Shown here: positions 28,668-38,152 of the stretch, in pieces | Layout: every line of letters begins with the position of its first letter | Position numbering within the stretch: the first letter of the stretch is position 1 | Source: Dysgonomonas mossii DSM 22836 | Lineage (GTDB): Bacteria; Bacteroidota; Bacteroidia; Bacteroidales; Dysgonomonadaceae | Length of the DNA: 64,000 nt | Direction of reading: 5' to 3' | Assembly: GCF_000213575.1 (NCBI RefSeq) | Contig: NZ_GL892005.1 | Location: forward strand, 739,692-803,691 | Made by a program: the position numbers and the translations under genes | Notes under the pieces: generated by a model | What the model saw: only the letters and a program-made list of their open reading frames with translations | What the model was told of the DNA's origin: nothing | Database searches by the model: none

Positions 28668-29201
28668 ATGACAACACTAAATAACACTTATAAAGGATTT
28701 GAAGACAGGTTAATAGACTTGCAGAATAACATGTTGAACTTTGCACTTACTCTAACATCCAATAGAGAAGAGGCGAAAGATTTGTTGCAAGAAACAACTT
28801 TACGTGCTTTAGACAACAAAGAGAAATATTATGAAAACGTAAACTTCAAAGGTTGGGTTTTTACTATCATGCATAATATTTTTGTGAATAACTATCGTCG
28901 TGTAGTTCGCAGTCAGACAATGATAGATCAAACTGAAAATTTATATCATTTAAATCTACCTCAGGATTCAGGCTTTGATACACCAGAAGGCGCATATACA
29001 GTATCTGAAATAGTTAAAGTGATAAATAGTTTTGCAGATGAATATAAAGTTCCTTTTACAATGCACGTGTCGGGGTATAAATATGAAGAAATTGCTCAAC
29101 AACTAGGTTTACCAATAGGTACGGTTAAGAGTCGTATTTTCTTTGCTCGTAAACGTCTTCAGGAACTATTGAACGATTATAAATATCAAGATAGAGAATA
29201 A
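28668..29201 (+). CDS. RNA polymerase sigma-70 family factor, ECF type
   Basis: 177 residues. Region 2 reads 'LTLTSNREEAKDLLQETTLRALDNKEKY' then 'FKGWVFTIMHNIFVNNYRR' (core binding and -10 recognition). Region 4 reads 'YKYEEIAQQLGLPIGTVKSRIFFARKRLQEL' (helix-turn-helix for the -35). No anti-sigma gene lies beside it, unlike the FecI/FecR and RpoE/RseA pairs, so control may be transcriptional or by a distant partner. A terminator follows at once, so it is monocistronic. Confidence 0.93.
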   Translation: MTTLNNTYKGFEDRLIDLQNNMLNFALTLTSNREEAKDLLQETTLRALDNKEKYYENVNFKGWVFTIMHNIFVNNYRRVVRSQTMIDQTENLYHLNLPQDSGFDTPEGAYTVSEIVKVINSFADEYKVPFTMHVSGYKYEEIAQQLGLPIGTVKSRIFFARKRLQELLNDYKYQDRE

Positions 29202-29227
29202 TATAAAAATTATTTAAACAATAAATG

Positions 29228-29262
29228 AAAGCCTGCAGTATAATAATTGCAGGCTTTTTTTT
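29228..29262 (+). terminator. Rho-independent terminator of the sigma-factor gene
   Basis: A 10-bp stem AAAGCCTGCA/TGCAGGCTTT followed by TTTTT. Confidence 0.92.
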
Positions 29263-29567
29263 CTGAGGCAGAAAGTCCTTTTTATTCTAATATATCCTAA
29301 TTTTATTATTTTAAAATATCCTAGTTTTGTTTATTTTTACTATCTCATAAGTTGAATAATAATAAAAAAGATGAGCCTAAATATTTTTCAAAAATATCGA
29401 TTTTTATAACTTGAATATATATAGATTTGTTCTTTATTTTCTCTTTTTGTGATAGAAGAATCTCATAATGAAGCAATAGAGAACTTTTATCAATTGATAG
29501 ATATAATGAATTAAATTGTTTATATTTGTATCAATAAATTATAGATTAAAACAATAACCTAGACTAT
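29263..29567. other. AT-rich intergenic stretch
   Basis: No gene or RNA is recognisable. TATATTTG at 29521-29528 is a possible -7 promoter box for the DUF4494 gene (40 bp before its ATG). Confidence 0.4.
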
Positions 29568-30023
29568 ATGCATAATTGGTTTGAATGCAAAGTCAGTTAC
29601 GAAAAAGTACTGGAAAATGGTATGCAAAAGAAAGTAACTGAACCATATTTAGTAGATGCACTATCTTTCACAGAGGCGGAAGCCCGTATAATTGAAGAAA
29701 TAAAACCTTATATATCGGGAGAATTTACAATCGCAGATATTAAAAGAGCTAAATTGTCTGAATTATTTTTTAATGACAATGGCGATCGTTTTTTTAAAGC
29801 CAAAGTAATGTTTATTAGTTTGGATGAAAAAAGTGGAACCGAAAAGAAAACAGCAGTACAAATGCTAGCTCAGGCTTCTGATATAAAAGAAGCATTGAAA
29901 GTTGTAGAGAAAGGCATGGAGGGAACCTTGGCTGATTATACTATTGCTTCATTATCCGAGACTACTATTATGGATGTGTTTCCTTATTCAGAAGACGAAA
30001 AGAAGAAAGTAATATTAGTATGA
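29568..30023 (+). CDS. DUF4494 family protein
   Basis: 151 residues, starting 'MHNWFECKVSYEKVLENGMQKKVTEPYLV'-like as in other Bacteroidetes members of DUF4494, with 'EAEARIIEEIKPYISGEF' and 'IKEALKVVEKGMEGTLADY'. It has no signal peptide or membrane helix and is probably a small cytoplasmic alpha/beta protein. The function is unknown. It is followed after 50 bp by the YggS-family gene, a common neighbour in the phylum, so a link to PLP or redox metabolism is possible but unproven. Confidence 0.82.
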   Translation: MHNWFECKVSYEKVLENGMQKKVTEPYLVDALSFTEAEARIIEEIKPYISGEFTIADIKRAKLSELFFNDNGDRFFKAKVMFISLDEKSGTEKKTAVQMLAQASDIKEALKVVEKGMEGTLADYTIASLSETTIMDVFPYSEDEKKKVILV

Positions 30024-30073
30024 TTTGCCATAAATTTATGGTTGTATAAATTGTATTGTGTTACCGATTTGAA

Positions 30074-30742
30074 ATGAATATATCAGATAATTTACATAAA
30101 ATAAAAGAGGCTTTACCTGAAACTGTAAAACTTGTCGCTGTATCTAAGTTTCATCCTGTAGAAGCTATACAGAAACTTTATGATACCGGTCAACGGGTTT
30201 TTGGTGAGAGTCGGATGCAAGAAGTAGACCAGAAATATAATAAGTTGCCACAAGATATAGAATGGCACTTTATCGGTCATCTGCAAACAAACAAAGTGAA
30301 AGCAATTATTCCATATGTTCATACTATTCATAGTGTTGATAGTTGGAAGCTTTTGCAGGAGATAGATAAACAGGCAACAAGAGTAAATAAGCGTATTTGC
30401 TGTCTTTTAGAAATTCACATAGCTGAAGAGGACTCTAAATATGGATTATCATTTGATGCCTGTCGGCAGATGCTGAATGAAGGTCTTTGGAAGCAGTTGA
30501 AATATGCATATATTGGAGGGGTGATGGGGATGGCTACCTTTACCGATAATGTAGATCTGATAAGGACAGAGTTTCGTAGCCTGAAACTATTCTATGACAA
30601 ACTTAAAGCAGACTATTTCCAAGATTTTGATTCGTTTTCCGAAATTTCAATGGGAATGTCTGATGATTATGAAATAGCAGTGGAAGAAGGAGCTACTATA
30701 GTACGAGTAGGTTCTTCAATATTTGGACAAAGAGAATACTAA
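30074..30742 (+). CDS. YggS-family PLP homeostasis protein
   Basis: 222 residues from the ATG at 30074; an earlier TTG in frame adds only six residues. The PLP-binding lysine lies in 'VKLVAVSKFHPVEAI'. 'FGESRMQEVDQK', 'EWHFIGHLQTNKVKAI' and 'SMGMSDDYEIAVEEGATIVRVGSSIFG' complete the family pattern. It keeps pyridoxal phosphate in a bound, non-toxic pool. oxyR follows after 21 bp. Confidence 0.94.
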   Translation: MNISDNLHKIKEALPETVKLVAVSKFHPVEAIQKLYDTGQRVFGESRMQEVDQKYNKLPQDIEWHFIGHLQTNKVKAIIPYVHTIHSVDSWKLLQEIDKQATRVNKRICCLLEIHIAEEDSKYGLSFDACRQMLNEGLWKQLKYAYIGGVMGMATFTDNVDLIRTEFRSLKLFYDKLKADYFQDFDSFSEISMGMSDDYEIAVEEGATIVRVGSSIFGQREY

Positions 30743-30763
30743 CACTAACTAAATACCGTAGAT

Positions 30764-31705
30764 ATGAACATACAGCAACTGGAGTATATTATTGCAGTGG
30801 ACAATCACCGCCACTTTGCAAAAGCGGCGGAAGCTTCTTTTGTAACGCAGCCTACCCTAAGTATGATGATCCAGAAATTGGAAGATGAACTGGGGGTTAA
30901 AATATTTGATCGTAGTCAGTTGCCTGTTCAGCCAACTGTTATTGGTATTCAGATCATAAATCAGGCTCGTGTCATTGTATCGCAAGTAAAACAGATAAAA
31001 GAAATAATCCAAGAAGAAAAAGGAATAGTTCAAGGTGTGTTTAAGCTGGGTATAATCCCTACCATCGCTCCTTATTTATTACCTAAATTAATGAAAGTAC
31101 ATGACGAAAACGGTTATGATATTGTCTTGGTAATAGAAGAAACAACAACCGGTCAGATAATAGAGAAGTTGTTGAATGGGGCTTTGGATGGTGCTATATT
31201 GGCTACACCTCTTAAAAATGATAAAATATCGGAACATCCGATATATTACGAACGATTCTATGCTTACGTTTCTCCCCGCGAAACGTCGCTTTATGCAAAA
31301 AAAGAGCTGGAAGAAGATGATCTGAATATAAACCGTTTGTGGTTGCTTGAAGAAGTTCATTGTTTCAGAGGACAGATATTGAGAATTTGTAATATGCGTA
31401 AGCGTAAAAGCTCACATTCTTTATTCTCTTACGAAGCAGGAAGCATAAGCACATTGATCAATATTGTAGATAATAATAGTGGGCTTACTATTATTCCCGA
31501 GATGGCAATAGAAGATCTCACCGAACAGCAAAAAAAGAATGTGCGTCCGCTGAAAGGTATTTCGCCGGTAAGAGAAATCAGTTTGGTTACTCGTAAAGAA
31601 TTTTTGAGAGAGAGAGTTTTAGATATAATAATTTCGGAAATAAAGCAATCGGTACCTCAACCTCTATTGAGTTTAGAGCTAAAAAAGTTCGTTGTGGATA
31701 TTTGA
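30764..31705 (+). CDS. oxyR: LysR-type hydrogen-peroxide sensor OxyR
   Basis: 313 residues. The N-terminal winged helix-turn-helix is 'QQLEYIIAVDNHRHFAKAAEASFVTQPTLSMMIQKLEDELGVKIFDRS'-like, of which a part is quoted here as the family mark. In the effector domain the two redox cysteines are preserved in 'EEVHCFRGQILRICNMRK', matching the E. coli spacing. 'NNSGLTIIPEMA' follows. Peroxide oxidises the cysteine pair and turns on catalase and Dps genes. It is probably co-transcribed with the YggS gene; a terminator ends the unit. Confidence 0.93.
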   Translation: MNIQQLEYIIAVDNHRHFAKAAEASFVTQPTLSMMIQKLEDELGVKIFDRSQLPVQPTVIGIQIINQARVIVSQVKQIKEIIQEEKGIVQGVFKLGIIPTIAPYLLPKLMKVHDENGYDIVLVIEETTTGQIIEKLLNGALDGAILATPLKNDKISEHPIYYERFYAYVSPRETSLYAKKELEEDDLNINRLWLLEEVHCFRGQILRICNMRKRKSSHSLFSYEAGSISTLINIVDNNSGLTIIPEMAIEDLTEQQKKNVRPLKGISPVREISLVTRKEFLRERVLDIIISEIKQSVPQPLLSLELKKFVVDI

Positions 31706-31734
31706 TCTGAATTTTCTGTAAAACATAATATAAG

Positions 31735-31768
31735 AAAGTCCTGAAACTATCAGGACTTTTACTTTTTA
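31735..31768 (+). terminator. Rho-independent terminator after oxyR
   Basis: A 10-bp stem AAAGTCCTGA/TCAGGACTTT, loop AACTA, followed by a T-rich tail. Confidence 0.9.
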
Positions 31769-31837
31769 AAGAGAATAAATCCTGAATTATTTGTAGATTT
31801 ATAAATACTTTATTTTCTTTGTTAAAGCTTTATATAA

Positions 31838-32512
31838 ATGCCTGTTATGAAAAACAAATATCTTCTTCTGTCATTATTCTTTAGTCTCTTTTTGGTATCA
31901 TTGGAACTGCAAGCTCAAGAAGACAATGTATATATATTCGATGAATTTAAAAATGGAAAAGTTGTATATAAAAATGGTGCAGTTGTATATGCAAAACTTA
32001 ATTATGATCCTTTAAATCAAAGGATGCTCTTTCTCTCACCTTCGGATAATTCTTTACTAGAGATAGTCAATCCTTCGGATATTTCATATATCAATATTGA
32101 AGGGCGAATGTTTGAGCAAATAAAAGGCAATTTATTCTACGAACGGATTAATTATAATGACCTTATTCTTTATATACAATGGAGATCTAAGGCTATATCG
32201 GAGGGAAAACCGAGTGGTTATGGTACGACATCGACAACAAGTGCTATTACGAGTGTAAGTGTAATTAATAAAGAGGGACGTACTATCCCACTGAACGTTT
32301 CCGAGAAATTTAATTACAAGCCTGATAATTTCTATTATGTAAAGATTAATAATACACAGAAGCGTTTTTCTACCCCAGACTCATTAGCAAAGTTATTTAA
32401 AGCTCACAAGAAAGAAATCAAGAAATATATTAAAGAAAATAAACTGGATTTTGATAATCCGGAAGATATTAAGTCTGCTGTGGAATACTGCTCACAGTAT
32501 GCAGGTAAATAG
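31838..32512 (+). CDS. Secreted hypothetical protein
   Basis: 224 residues with a signal peptide ('LLSLFFSLFLVSLELQAQ'); an alternative ATG nine bases downstream (31847) is equally possible. The mature part starts with beta-strand-rich sequence ('NGKVVYKNGAVVYAKLNYD', 'LFLSPSDNSLLEIVNPSDISYINIEGR') and ends in a Lys/Glu-rich helix ('LFKAHKKEIKKYIKE'). No family is recognised. It is probably periplasmic or on the inner leaflet of the outer membrane. It stands alone between the oxyR terminator and tRNA-Ala. Confidence 0.75.
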   Translation: MPVMKNKYLLLSLFFSLFLVSLELQAQEDNVYIFDEFKNGKVVYKNGAVVYAKLNYDPLNQRMLFLSPSDNSLLEIVNPSDISYINIEGRMFEQIKGNLFYERINYNDLILYIQWRSKAISEGKPSGYGTTSTTSAITSVSVINKEGRTIPLNVSEKFNYKPDNFYYVKINNTQKRFSTPDSLAKLFKAHKKEIKKYIKENKLDFDNPEDIKSAVEYCSQYAGK

Positions 32513-32539
32513 AGATAAAGTTCTCTTTTTATTTATATA

Positions 32540-32572
32540 TCTGGCATTATTAGCGAAAATTGTATATATTTG
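32540..32572 (+). promoter_or_regulatory. Promoter for tRNA-Ala
   Basis: TCTG (32540-32543, one mismatch to TTTG), a 21-nt spacer, then TATATTTG (32565-32572). Transcription would start a few bases before the mature tRNA at 32588. Confidence 0.65.
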
Positions 32573-32587
32573 CACAGCTTTCATAGG

Positions 32588-32661
32588 GGGGCATTAGCTC
32601 ATCTGGCTAGAGCGTTAGACTGGCAGTCTAAAGGTGATCGGTTCGAGTCCGATATGCTCCA
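32588..32661 (+). tRNA. tRNA-Ala (anticodon GGC)
   Basis: 74 nt cloverleaf. The 7-bp acceptor stem GGGGCAT/ATGCTCC contains the G3-U70 pair that identifies alanine tRNAs. The anticodon loop CTGGCAG reads GGC, and the T-loop is GGTTCGAGTCC. CCA is not encoded. Confidence 0.97.
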
Positions 32662-32670
32662 CGAAATTTT

Positions 32671-32705
32671 AACTCCTCATGCAGAAATGTGTGGGGATTT
32701 TTATT
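32671..32705 (+). terminator. Terminator after tRNA-Ala
   Basis: A 10-bp stem (32674-32683 with 32688-32697, three G-T pairs) capped by a GAAA tetraloop and followed by a T-run. Confidence 0.75.
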
Positions 32706-32728
32706 TTATCTTTGAAGAAAATATTATT

Positions 32729-33262
32729 ATGGCTATACAAGATTGGTTTGTTGCATTAAGTGCGATTGCTACACTATTCATGGCAGGGGTTACTTATTGG
32801 AGTTTACGCCAAAATAAAGAGCAGTTAAATGAGCTAAAACGCCAATGGGAGGAGCAAAATTCTCCTAGAATAGTACCACTAATTATAAGAAAAAACAGAT
32901 ATATTATTTTGCGATTTAAAAACATATCTAATGTTACAGCTCATAATGTTTTTCCCAAGGTAAAAATTAAGACCGTACCCAATGAGCTTGAATGGTATTT
33001 TAATGTCGAAGAAAAAATAAATGACACGAGATTATTGATAGAGCCTAATGGATATAAAGATGTCATTATAAGTCAATATTGGGCAGAAATAAAATATCAG
33101 GGAAATATTGATGTCGAAATTCTTTATATGAATAGAGTATCTGAAAAGTTTAATATATCATTGACAGAACTTAATATAGTTCAAGCATATCAAGATATCG
33201 ATGCTATATCTATTGAGTTACGAAGGATTTCAGATGAAATACAACGTAAAAAGTTTATGTAA
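32729..33262 (+). CDS. Membrane-anchored hypothetical protein
   Basis: 177 residues from the ATG at 32729; the open frame extends upstream through the tRNA, which is not coding. A TATCTTTG box lies at 32707-32714. One N-terminal membrane helix ('WFVALSAIATLFMAGVTYW') is followed by a short coiled coil ('NKEQLNELKRQWEEQ') and then a beta-rich soluble domain ('RIVPLIIRKNRYIILRFKN', 'NPNGYKDVII'-like). The topology resembles small phage- or stress-linked inner-membrane proteins, but no family is recognised. Its place just behind a tRNA gene hints at past acquisition. Confidence 0.72.
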   Translation: MAIQDWFVALSAIATLFMAGVTYWSLRQNKEQLNELKRQWEEQNSPRIVPLIIRKNRYIILRFKNISNVTAHNVFPKVKIKTVPNELEWYFNVEEKINDTRLLIEPNGYKDVIISQYWAEIKYQGNIDVEILYMNRVSEKFNISLTELNIVQAYQDIDAISIELRRISDEIQRKKFM

Positions 33263-33328
33263 TATTTTTAGCGCCATTTCATAGATCTAACAATTTCTTT
33301 CTAATCCACGCAAGAAGAGTTTGGCTCG

Positions 33329-33802
33329 TTATAAGCATTTTAATATGTAATAATTATTATCAAAGTCGTAGATATAACCATTGGCTAAAAGAGCTTTGCA
33401 TGATGCTATATTTTCTTGTTCCGGCTGAACTATTATTGCCTCTGGATTCTTGTCCCGAATTATTTTATTAGTAAGAATTCTTACAATTTCTTTGCCATAT
33501 CCTTTCCTTAGAAAATGTTCTTCCCCAATCAAATAATCAATGCTATATATATTGTTTGGGCACTCCACCGAATACCAGCCTTCTTTGGCATCGAAGCAAT
33601 CATAAAATTGACAAAATCCAATTGGTTTATCATTCTCAAGAATAATATAGTGAGATAAGAAGTTAAAGCTTCCTTCTCTTTCTTTTATTTCATGAATCCA
33701 TTCATCAGCATCATGATACCATTGCAGTATATAATCCTTATGTAACCATTCATTCAATAACTCGATGTCTGAATCTTGTATCGCAGTTAAAGTCAGTTGC
33801 AT
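33329..33802 (-). CDS. GNAT-family N-acetyltransferase, AAC(6')-like
   Basis: 157 residues from the ATG at 33802, preceded by a purine-rich 'AAGAAAAGA'; a longer frame to 33859 adds a non-conserved tail. GNAT motifs: 'LNEWLHKDYILQWY' at the start, 'YIILENDKPIGFCQFYD' (beta-4), and the acetyl-CoA loop in 'LRKGYGKEIVRILTNKI', then 'NIASCKALLANGYI'. The opening resembles aminoglycoside 6'-acetyltransferases, but the substrate is unknown and no resistance can be claimed. It follows maeB by 62 bp. Confidence 0.85.
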   Translation of the reverse strand: MQLTLTAIQDSDIELLNEWLHKDYILQWYHDADEWIHEIKEREGSFNFLSHYIILENDKPIGFCQFYDCFDAKEGWYSVECPNNIYSIDYLIGEEHFLRKGYGKEIVRILTNKIIRDKNPEAIIVQPEQENIASCKALLANGYIYDFDNNYYILKCL

Positions 33803-33864
33803 TCTTTTCTTATTATCAGTATAATATAGCTTTTTATTATTCAATATTAACCGAAACAATACAT

Positions 33865-36147
33865 TTACTTACTTTGTAGACTGTTTGCAATTGCATCCAC
33901 AACAGCTACAGCCGTTAAGTTGACTATATCTCTTACAGAGCTTTCTATATCTGTAAAGTGGACAGCTTTGCGTAATCCCATCTGAATTGGTCCTAAGCTT
34001 TCACCTGCAATACCCAACTCCATCAATAGTTTACTGGATATATTCGCTGAACTTAAATTCGGGAATATCAATGTGTTTACATCCTTGCCTTTAAGGGTGT
34101 TGAATGGGAATGCTTTATCTCTTAGCTCTTTATTCATCGCAAAATTCAGCTGCATTTCTCCATCAATATTATAATCCGGATAATTGTCATGAAAATATCT
34201 TACTGCATTTGCGATACTTTTAGGGCTTCCGTTATCATCAGCTCCGTAGTTGGAAAACGAGAGCATTGCAATCACCGGCTCTGTAGAGAAATATTGTACA
34301 GTGTCGTGCGCCAGTTTTACTATTTCGATCAACACATCTTCTTCCGGCCAACGATTAATAAGTGTGTCTGCAAGGAAATAAGGACCTCTTTTTGTTTGTA
34401 CAATATGCATGGCTGCAAAATGTTTATACTGAGGCTTTAATCCGATCACTTCCAGTGCGGTTTTTGCAAATTCACGGTAGTGGCTATATATTCCTGTGAT
34501 AACTGCATCAGCATCACCTGTCTCTACCATCATCATTCCAAAATAGTTGCGGTCGCTCATTTTCTCGAATGCTTCTTGGTAGCGGATACCTTCTCTCGAC
34601 TTTTTCTCACTCAGTAGCTGAGCATAGCGCGCCCTACGTACATCCTCTGATATGTTTCTGTGATTTATTATTTTTATTCCGTTGAGATCAAGTCCATTTT
34701 CTTTGGCTATATTCTGTATTCTCTCTTCACTACCCAGTAAAATAGGTTCACACAAATTGTCTTTATACGCAATGATAGCAGCTTTTATCGTATTAACGTG
34801 GTTTCCTTCACAATATACAACACGTTTTCTTTCGCTTTTGGCAAGAGCTGTCAGACGGTGGATTAGCTTATTGCTATATCCCATCATCTCAGATATCCTG
34901 TTTTGATACTCTACCCAGTCGGTGATTGTCTTTTGAGCGACTCCACTCTCTATGGCGGCCTTGGCTACGGCGGTAGATACTGATGTTAACAGTCTTGGGT
35001 CTAGCGGTTTCGGGATAATATAATCTTTTCCAAAATTCAATTTCTTTATTTCATAGGCTGAATTAATAACATCGGGAACGAGCTCTTTTGCAAGGTCGGC
35101 AATCGCTCTCGATGCAGCTAGTTTCATTTCTTCGTTTATTGTTGTAGCCCTTACATCTAATGCTCCTCTGAAAATGTATGGAAATCCCAAAACATTATTT
35201 ACCTGATTGGGATAATCGGAACGTCCGGTAGCAAAAATAAGGTCATCGCGTGACGCCATCGCTTCTTCGTAGGAAATTTCGGGATTAGGATTCGCTAAAG
35301 CAAATACTATCGGGTTGTTATTCATTTTCCGTATCATTTCCTTTGTCAGAATGTCAGCAGTAGACAATCCTAAGAAAACATCGGCGCCCTCGATAGCTTC
35401 ATCTAGCGTTGTTATATCGCTGTCTATAGCAAATTCTTTTTTAGTCGCAGTTAGATTAGATCGCTTAGTTGTAATAACACCTTTGCTGTCGCACATAATG
35501 ATGTTTTCTTTTTTTACACCAAATCTCATATATAGGTTTGTACATGCGATAGCAGAAGCTCCGGCTCCATTTACTACAAGTTTTATTTTGGAGATATCCT
35601 TTTTCGTTATATCTAATGCGTTTATCAAAGCCGCTGCAGAAATGATCGCTGTGCCATGTTGATCGTCATGCATCACCGGAATATCAAGCTCTTCTCTTAA
35701 TCTTTTTTCTATTTCGAAACATTCGGGTGCTTTTATATCCTCCAGGTTAATACCCCCGAAAGTAGGAGAAATTGCCTTGACTGTCTGAATGAATTTTTCA
35801 GGATCTTTCTCATCAACCTCAATGTCAAAAACATCAATGCCTGCGAATATTTTAAATAAGAGCCCTTTGCCTTCCATTACAGGTTTGCCTGCAAGTGCGC
35901 CAATATCGCCTAGTCCAAGTACCGCTGTCCCATTCGAAATAACAGCAACCAGATTTCCTTTGGTCGTATATTCATACGCCAGCTGAGGATCTTTTTCTAT
36001 TTCAAGGCATGGTTCTGCCACACCGGGTGAATATGCCAGAGACAGATCCATTTGGGTACTATGCGGCTTAGTAGGTACAACCTCAATTTTTCCGGGTCTC
36101 CCACTTCTGTGATACTTCAAGGCGGCTTCTTTCGTAACTTTAGGCAT
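33865..36147 (-). CDS. maeB: NADP-dependent malic enzyme with phosphotransacetylase-like C-terminal domain
   Basis: 760 residues, the usual hybrid length. The N-terminal malic domain has '[11 protein letters not shown]', '[14 protein letters not shown]' and '[18 protein letters not shown]' with metal-binding Asp and catalytic residues, followed by a Rossmann '[12 protein letters not shown]'. The C-terminal ~330 residues resemble phosphate acetyltransferase ('[18 protein letters not shown]', '[14 protein letters not shown]', '[14 protein letters not shown]') but act as a regulatory domain in this family. It converts malate to pyruvate with NADPH formation. Confidence 0.96.
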   Translation of the reverse strand: MPKVTKEAALKYHRSGRPGKIEVVPTKPHSTQMDLSLAYSPGVAEPCLEIEKDPQLAYEYTTKGNLVAVISNGTAVLGLGDIGALAGKPVMEGKGLLFKIFAGIDVFDIEVDEKDPEKFIQTVKAISPTFGGINLEDIKAPECFEIEKRLREELDIPVMHDDQHGTAIISAAALINALDITKKDISKIKLVVNGAGASAIACTNLYMRFGVKKENIIMCDSKGVITTKRSNLTATKKEFAIDSDITTLDEAIEGADVFLGLSTADILTKEMIRKMNNNPIVFALANPNPEISYEEAMASRDDLIFATGRSDYPNQVNNVLGFPYIFRGALDVRATTINEEMKLAASRAIADLAKELVPDVINSAYEIKKLNFGKDYIIPKPLDPRLLTSVSTAVAKAAIESGVAQKTITDWVEYQNRISEMMGYSNKLIHRLTALAKSERKRVVYCEGNHVNTIKAAIIAYKDNLCEPILLGSEERIQNIAKENGLDLNGIKIINHRNISEDVRRARYAQLLSEKKSREGIRYQEAFEKMSDRNYFGMMMVETGDADAVITGIYSHYREFAKTALEVIGLKPQYKHFAAMHIVQTKRGPYFLADTLINRWPEEDVLIEIVKLAHDTVQYFSTEPVIAMLSFSNYGADDNGSPKSIANAVRYFHDNYPDYNIDGEMQLNFAMNKELRDKAFPFNTLKGKDVNTLIFPNLSSANISSKLLMELGIAGESLGPIQMGLRKAVHFTDIESSVRDIVNLTAVAVVDAIANSLQSK

Positions 36148-36193
36148 GATTATTAATGTTTTACAGGTTTGTAGATAGAATCTCTGCTTTATA

Positions 36194-36201
36194 CAAAGTT
36201 A
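36194..36201 (-). promoter_or_regulatory. -7 box of the maeB promoter
   Basis: TAACTTTG on the minus strand, about 46 bp before the maeB start codon. A CAAA on the plus strand at 36216-36219 gives a TTTG with only a 14-nt spacer, so the -33 is uncertain. Confidence 0.5.
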
Positions 36202-36322
36202 TACAAAATGAATTTCAAAATATTTATATTTTAAGAAATCATTTTGATCTTTATTATATGTTATATAACACTTGTGTAACGTTATATGTTTTGAAATTAG
36301 TTTGTATTTAGATTTTTTAGTT

Positions 36323-37336
36323 TCAAAAAGATAGGTTTGCGGTAGAGCTTTTTATGATTTCTTTAGCTTTTTCTATTATTGTGTCTATACCCTTGTCCAT
36401 ATCTGCTTCTGTCATGTCTATTTTAATGTCCGGATCAATTCCAAATTCCAGTTGATTCATTTCTGCATCCATGATAGGAGATGCCGAAAAACGTATAGAC
36501 CAACCGTTCGGTAATTCTGAAGAAAATGGAAGCCCACTTCCCCCGCCGGTTTTGTCGCCAACTATAGTTGCATTTGGAGCATATCGCATTGCATTAACAA
36601 AATCATTCGCTGCACTGTAGCAACTACGATTCGTAAGGATAACCACCTTCTTTTGATACTTGACTCCACTTGTTGGTTCTACATATATTTCATAGGGCTT
36701 GGAAAAGTCATCATGCCCTTTTCCCGTTTTATGCCTCATGTAACCAACCAGTGTTTTTTCGTTAAAGAAATGAGATGCTAGCCTATCGCTATTGGACATC
36801 AAGCCTCCTCCATTATCTCTCACGTCGAGAATGATACCATCACATAGTGCAAACCTATCGAGCACTTGATTGATATTTCCTTCGCCGATACCACTCGAGA
36901 AACTACCATAATATATATATCCTATATTATTATCCAACAGTTTGTACTTAAGTCCTCCGGCTATTCCATAATCTGTTCCGATATAGTTTTTTTGTATCTT
37001 AGAGTCAAAGTTGTCAGGATAATCTTCAAACCATTTCCAATAACGAGCTACATTGTGTGAGGCAACTAGATTTACGTGTCCATCCTGTACCTCTGCAAGC
37101 ATTTCGCCTAAGACTGCAAATAAAGCATCGTTATCCATATTTTCACTTATACGTTGCGAGTAACGATTATAGATTTCGTTCCAGTCTATGTCCTTATAAT
37201 TAAAAAAGCAATAATGCTCATCCATGATTTGCCAAAGGGCCTCGAAGTTTCCCTTCTTTGAGTTCTCGAACTTATCTTCCTTAAAACAGGATGTAAAAAA
37301 GAAACAGGCGAATATGGCAATATATAGATACTTCAT
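36323..37336 (-). CDS. S41-family C-terminal processing peptidase-like lipoprotein
   Basis: 337 residues. The lipoprotein signal has lipobox 'FFTSC'. The N-terminal helical 'FEALWQIMDEHYCFFNYKDIDWNEIY' is the usual Bacteroidetes S41 opening, then a degenerate PDZ-like region and the catalytic domain with Ser in 'NRSCYSAANDF' and Lys in 'VGDKTGGGSG'. It is a surface or periplasmic serine peptidase. It is the last gene of a minus-strand group rfbA-rfbC-GH25-S41, 18 bp behind the lysozyme gene. Confidence 0.92.
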   Translation of the reverse strand: MKYLYIAIFACFFFTSCFKEDKFENSKKGNFEALWQIMDEHYCFFNYKDIDWNEIYNRYSQRISENMDNDALFAVLGEMLAEVQDGHVNLVASHNVARYWKWFEDYPDNFDSKIQKNYIGTDYGIAGGLKYKLLDNNIGYIYYGSFSSGIGEGNINQVLDRFALCDGIILDVRDNGGGLMSNSDRLASHFFNEKTLVGYMRHKTGKGHDDFSKPYEIYVEPTSGVKYQKKVVILTNRSCYSAANDFVNAMRYAPNATIVGDKTGGGSGLPFSSELPNGWSIRFSASPIMDAEMNQLEFGIDPDIKIDMTEADMDKGIDTIIEKAKEIIKSSTANLSF

Positions 37337-37354
37337 CAGCTTAATTTTGAGTGT

Positions 37355-38146
37355 TCAAGGTAGTAATAATTCTTTAAACTCGTTGAATGTATATCGATAG
37401 TAATTCAAGTCAACATGTCCGTCTACTCCCGGTAATTCACCTTTATGTGAGAATTGCCATATTTTCCAGTTATTTACATCGTCTGAAGGCTCGTTGTGCA
37501 AATCACACATCCATATAATATTCTTAGTGAAATTACCTTTTATATATAGCTTATAACAGTCTCTGTTGGTATAAATGATAGGATGAACTCCAAAATGTTC
37601 ATAGAGCTTATTCTCCATTATTTTAAGCTCTTTAACAACAGTTCCTACAAATTCTTTGTCCTTGCTATACGGATTTGCCGGAGAATGTTCCACGTCTATA
37701 GCAGGAATCAAGTCTCCGCTATTAAATTTTGCTGTTTTAAGAAAATGTTTTGCCTGTTCTTCTCCCGATAAGGCAAACGTATAGAAATGATATGAGCCTA
37801 CCTTTATATTCGACTTTCGAGCCAGATCATAATTGAAAGGATAATTCCTGTCCTCATGTGTTGTCCCTTCTGTCGATTTCAGATAAGCGAATGTTATATC
37901 TTGTTCCATTACATTATCCCAATTCAGAATTGGATTATGATGCGAAACGTCTATGCCTTTCACAAAATATTTATTAGAATCGAAAGATTCGGGCTCTTCA
38001 AAAAATCCTTTAATAACAAAGAAAGCTGCAATGCCTAAGCATACAGCTATACTCATTGACAGGATATATTTCTTTAAATTATTTTTTTTAGATTTCCTCC
38101 TGTTTACTCTTTTGCGTATTGTTCTTTTTCGTACTGTTTTTGCCAT
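37355..38146 (-). CDS. Membrane-anchored GH25 lysozyme
   Basis: 263 residues. A strongly basic N-terminus ('KRTIRKRVNRRKSKKNNLKK') precedes one membrane helix ('ILSMSIAVCLGIAAFFVI'). The GH25 domain starts 'KGIDVSHHNPILNW', with catalytic Asp/Glu in 'FAYLKSTEG' and 'IPAIDVEHSP', 'GSYHFYTFAL', and the end 'WQFSHKGELPGVDGHVDLNYY'. It hydrolyses the MurNAc-GlcNAc bond. It starts 6 bp after the rfbC stop, so the cell-wall enzyme is tied to nucleotide-sugar synthesis. Confidence 0.95.
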   Translation of the reverse strand: MAKTVRKRTIRKRVNRRKSKKNNLKKYILSMSIAVCLGIAAFFVIKGFFEEPESFDSNKYFVKGIDVSHHNPILNWDNVMEQDITFAYLKSTEGTTHEDRNYPFNYDLARKSNIKVGSYHFYTFALSGEEQAKHFLKTAKFNSGDLIPAIDVEHSPANPYSKDKEFVGTVVKELKIMENKLYEHFGVHPIIYTNRDCYKLYIKGNFTKNIIWMCDLHNEPSDDVNNWKIWQFSHKGELPGVDGHVDLNYYRYTFNEFKELLLP

Positions 38147-38152
38147 TTACTT

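Noticed and set aside
28565..28684. 39-codon open frame before the sigma-factor gene
   Set aside because: It overlaps the sigma-factor start, has low-complexity AT-driven composition and no recognisable features.
32570..32728. In-frame upstream extension of the membrane protein through tRNA-Ala
   Set aside because: It would translate the tRNA gene; the ATG at 32729 with its own promoter box is far more likely.
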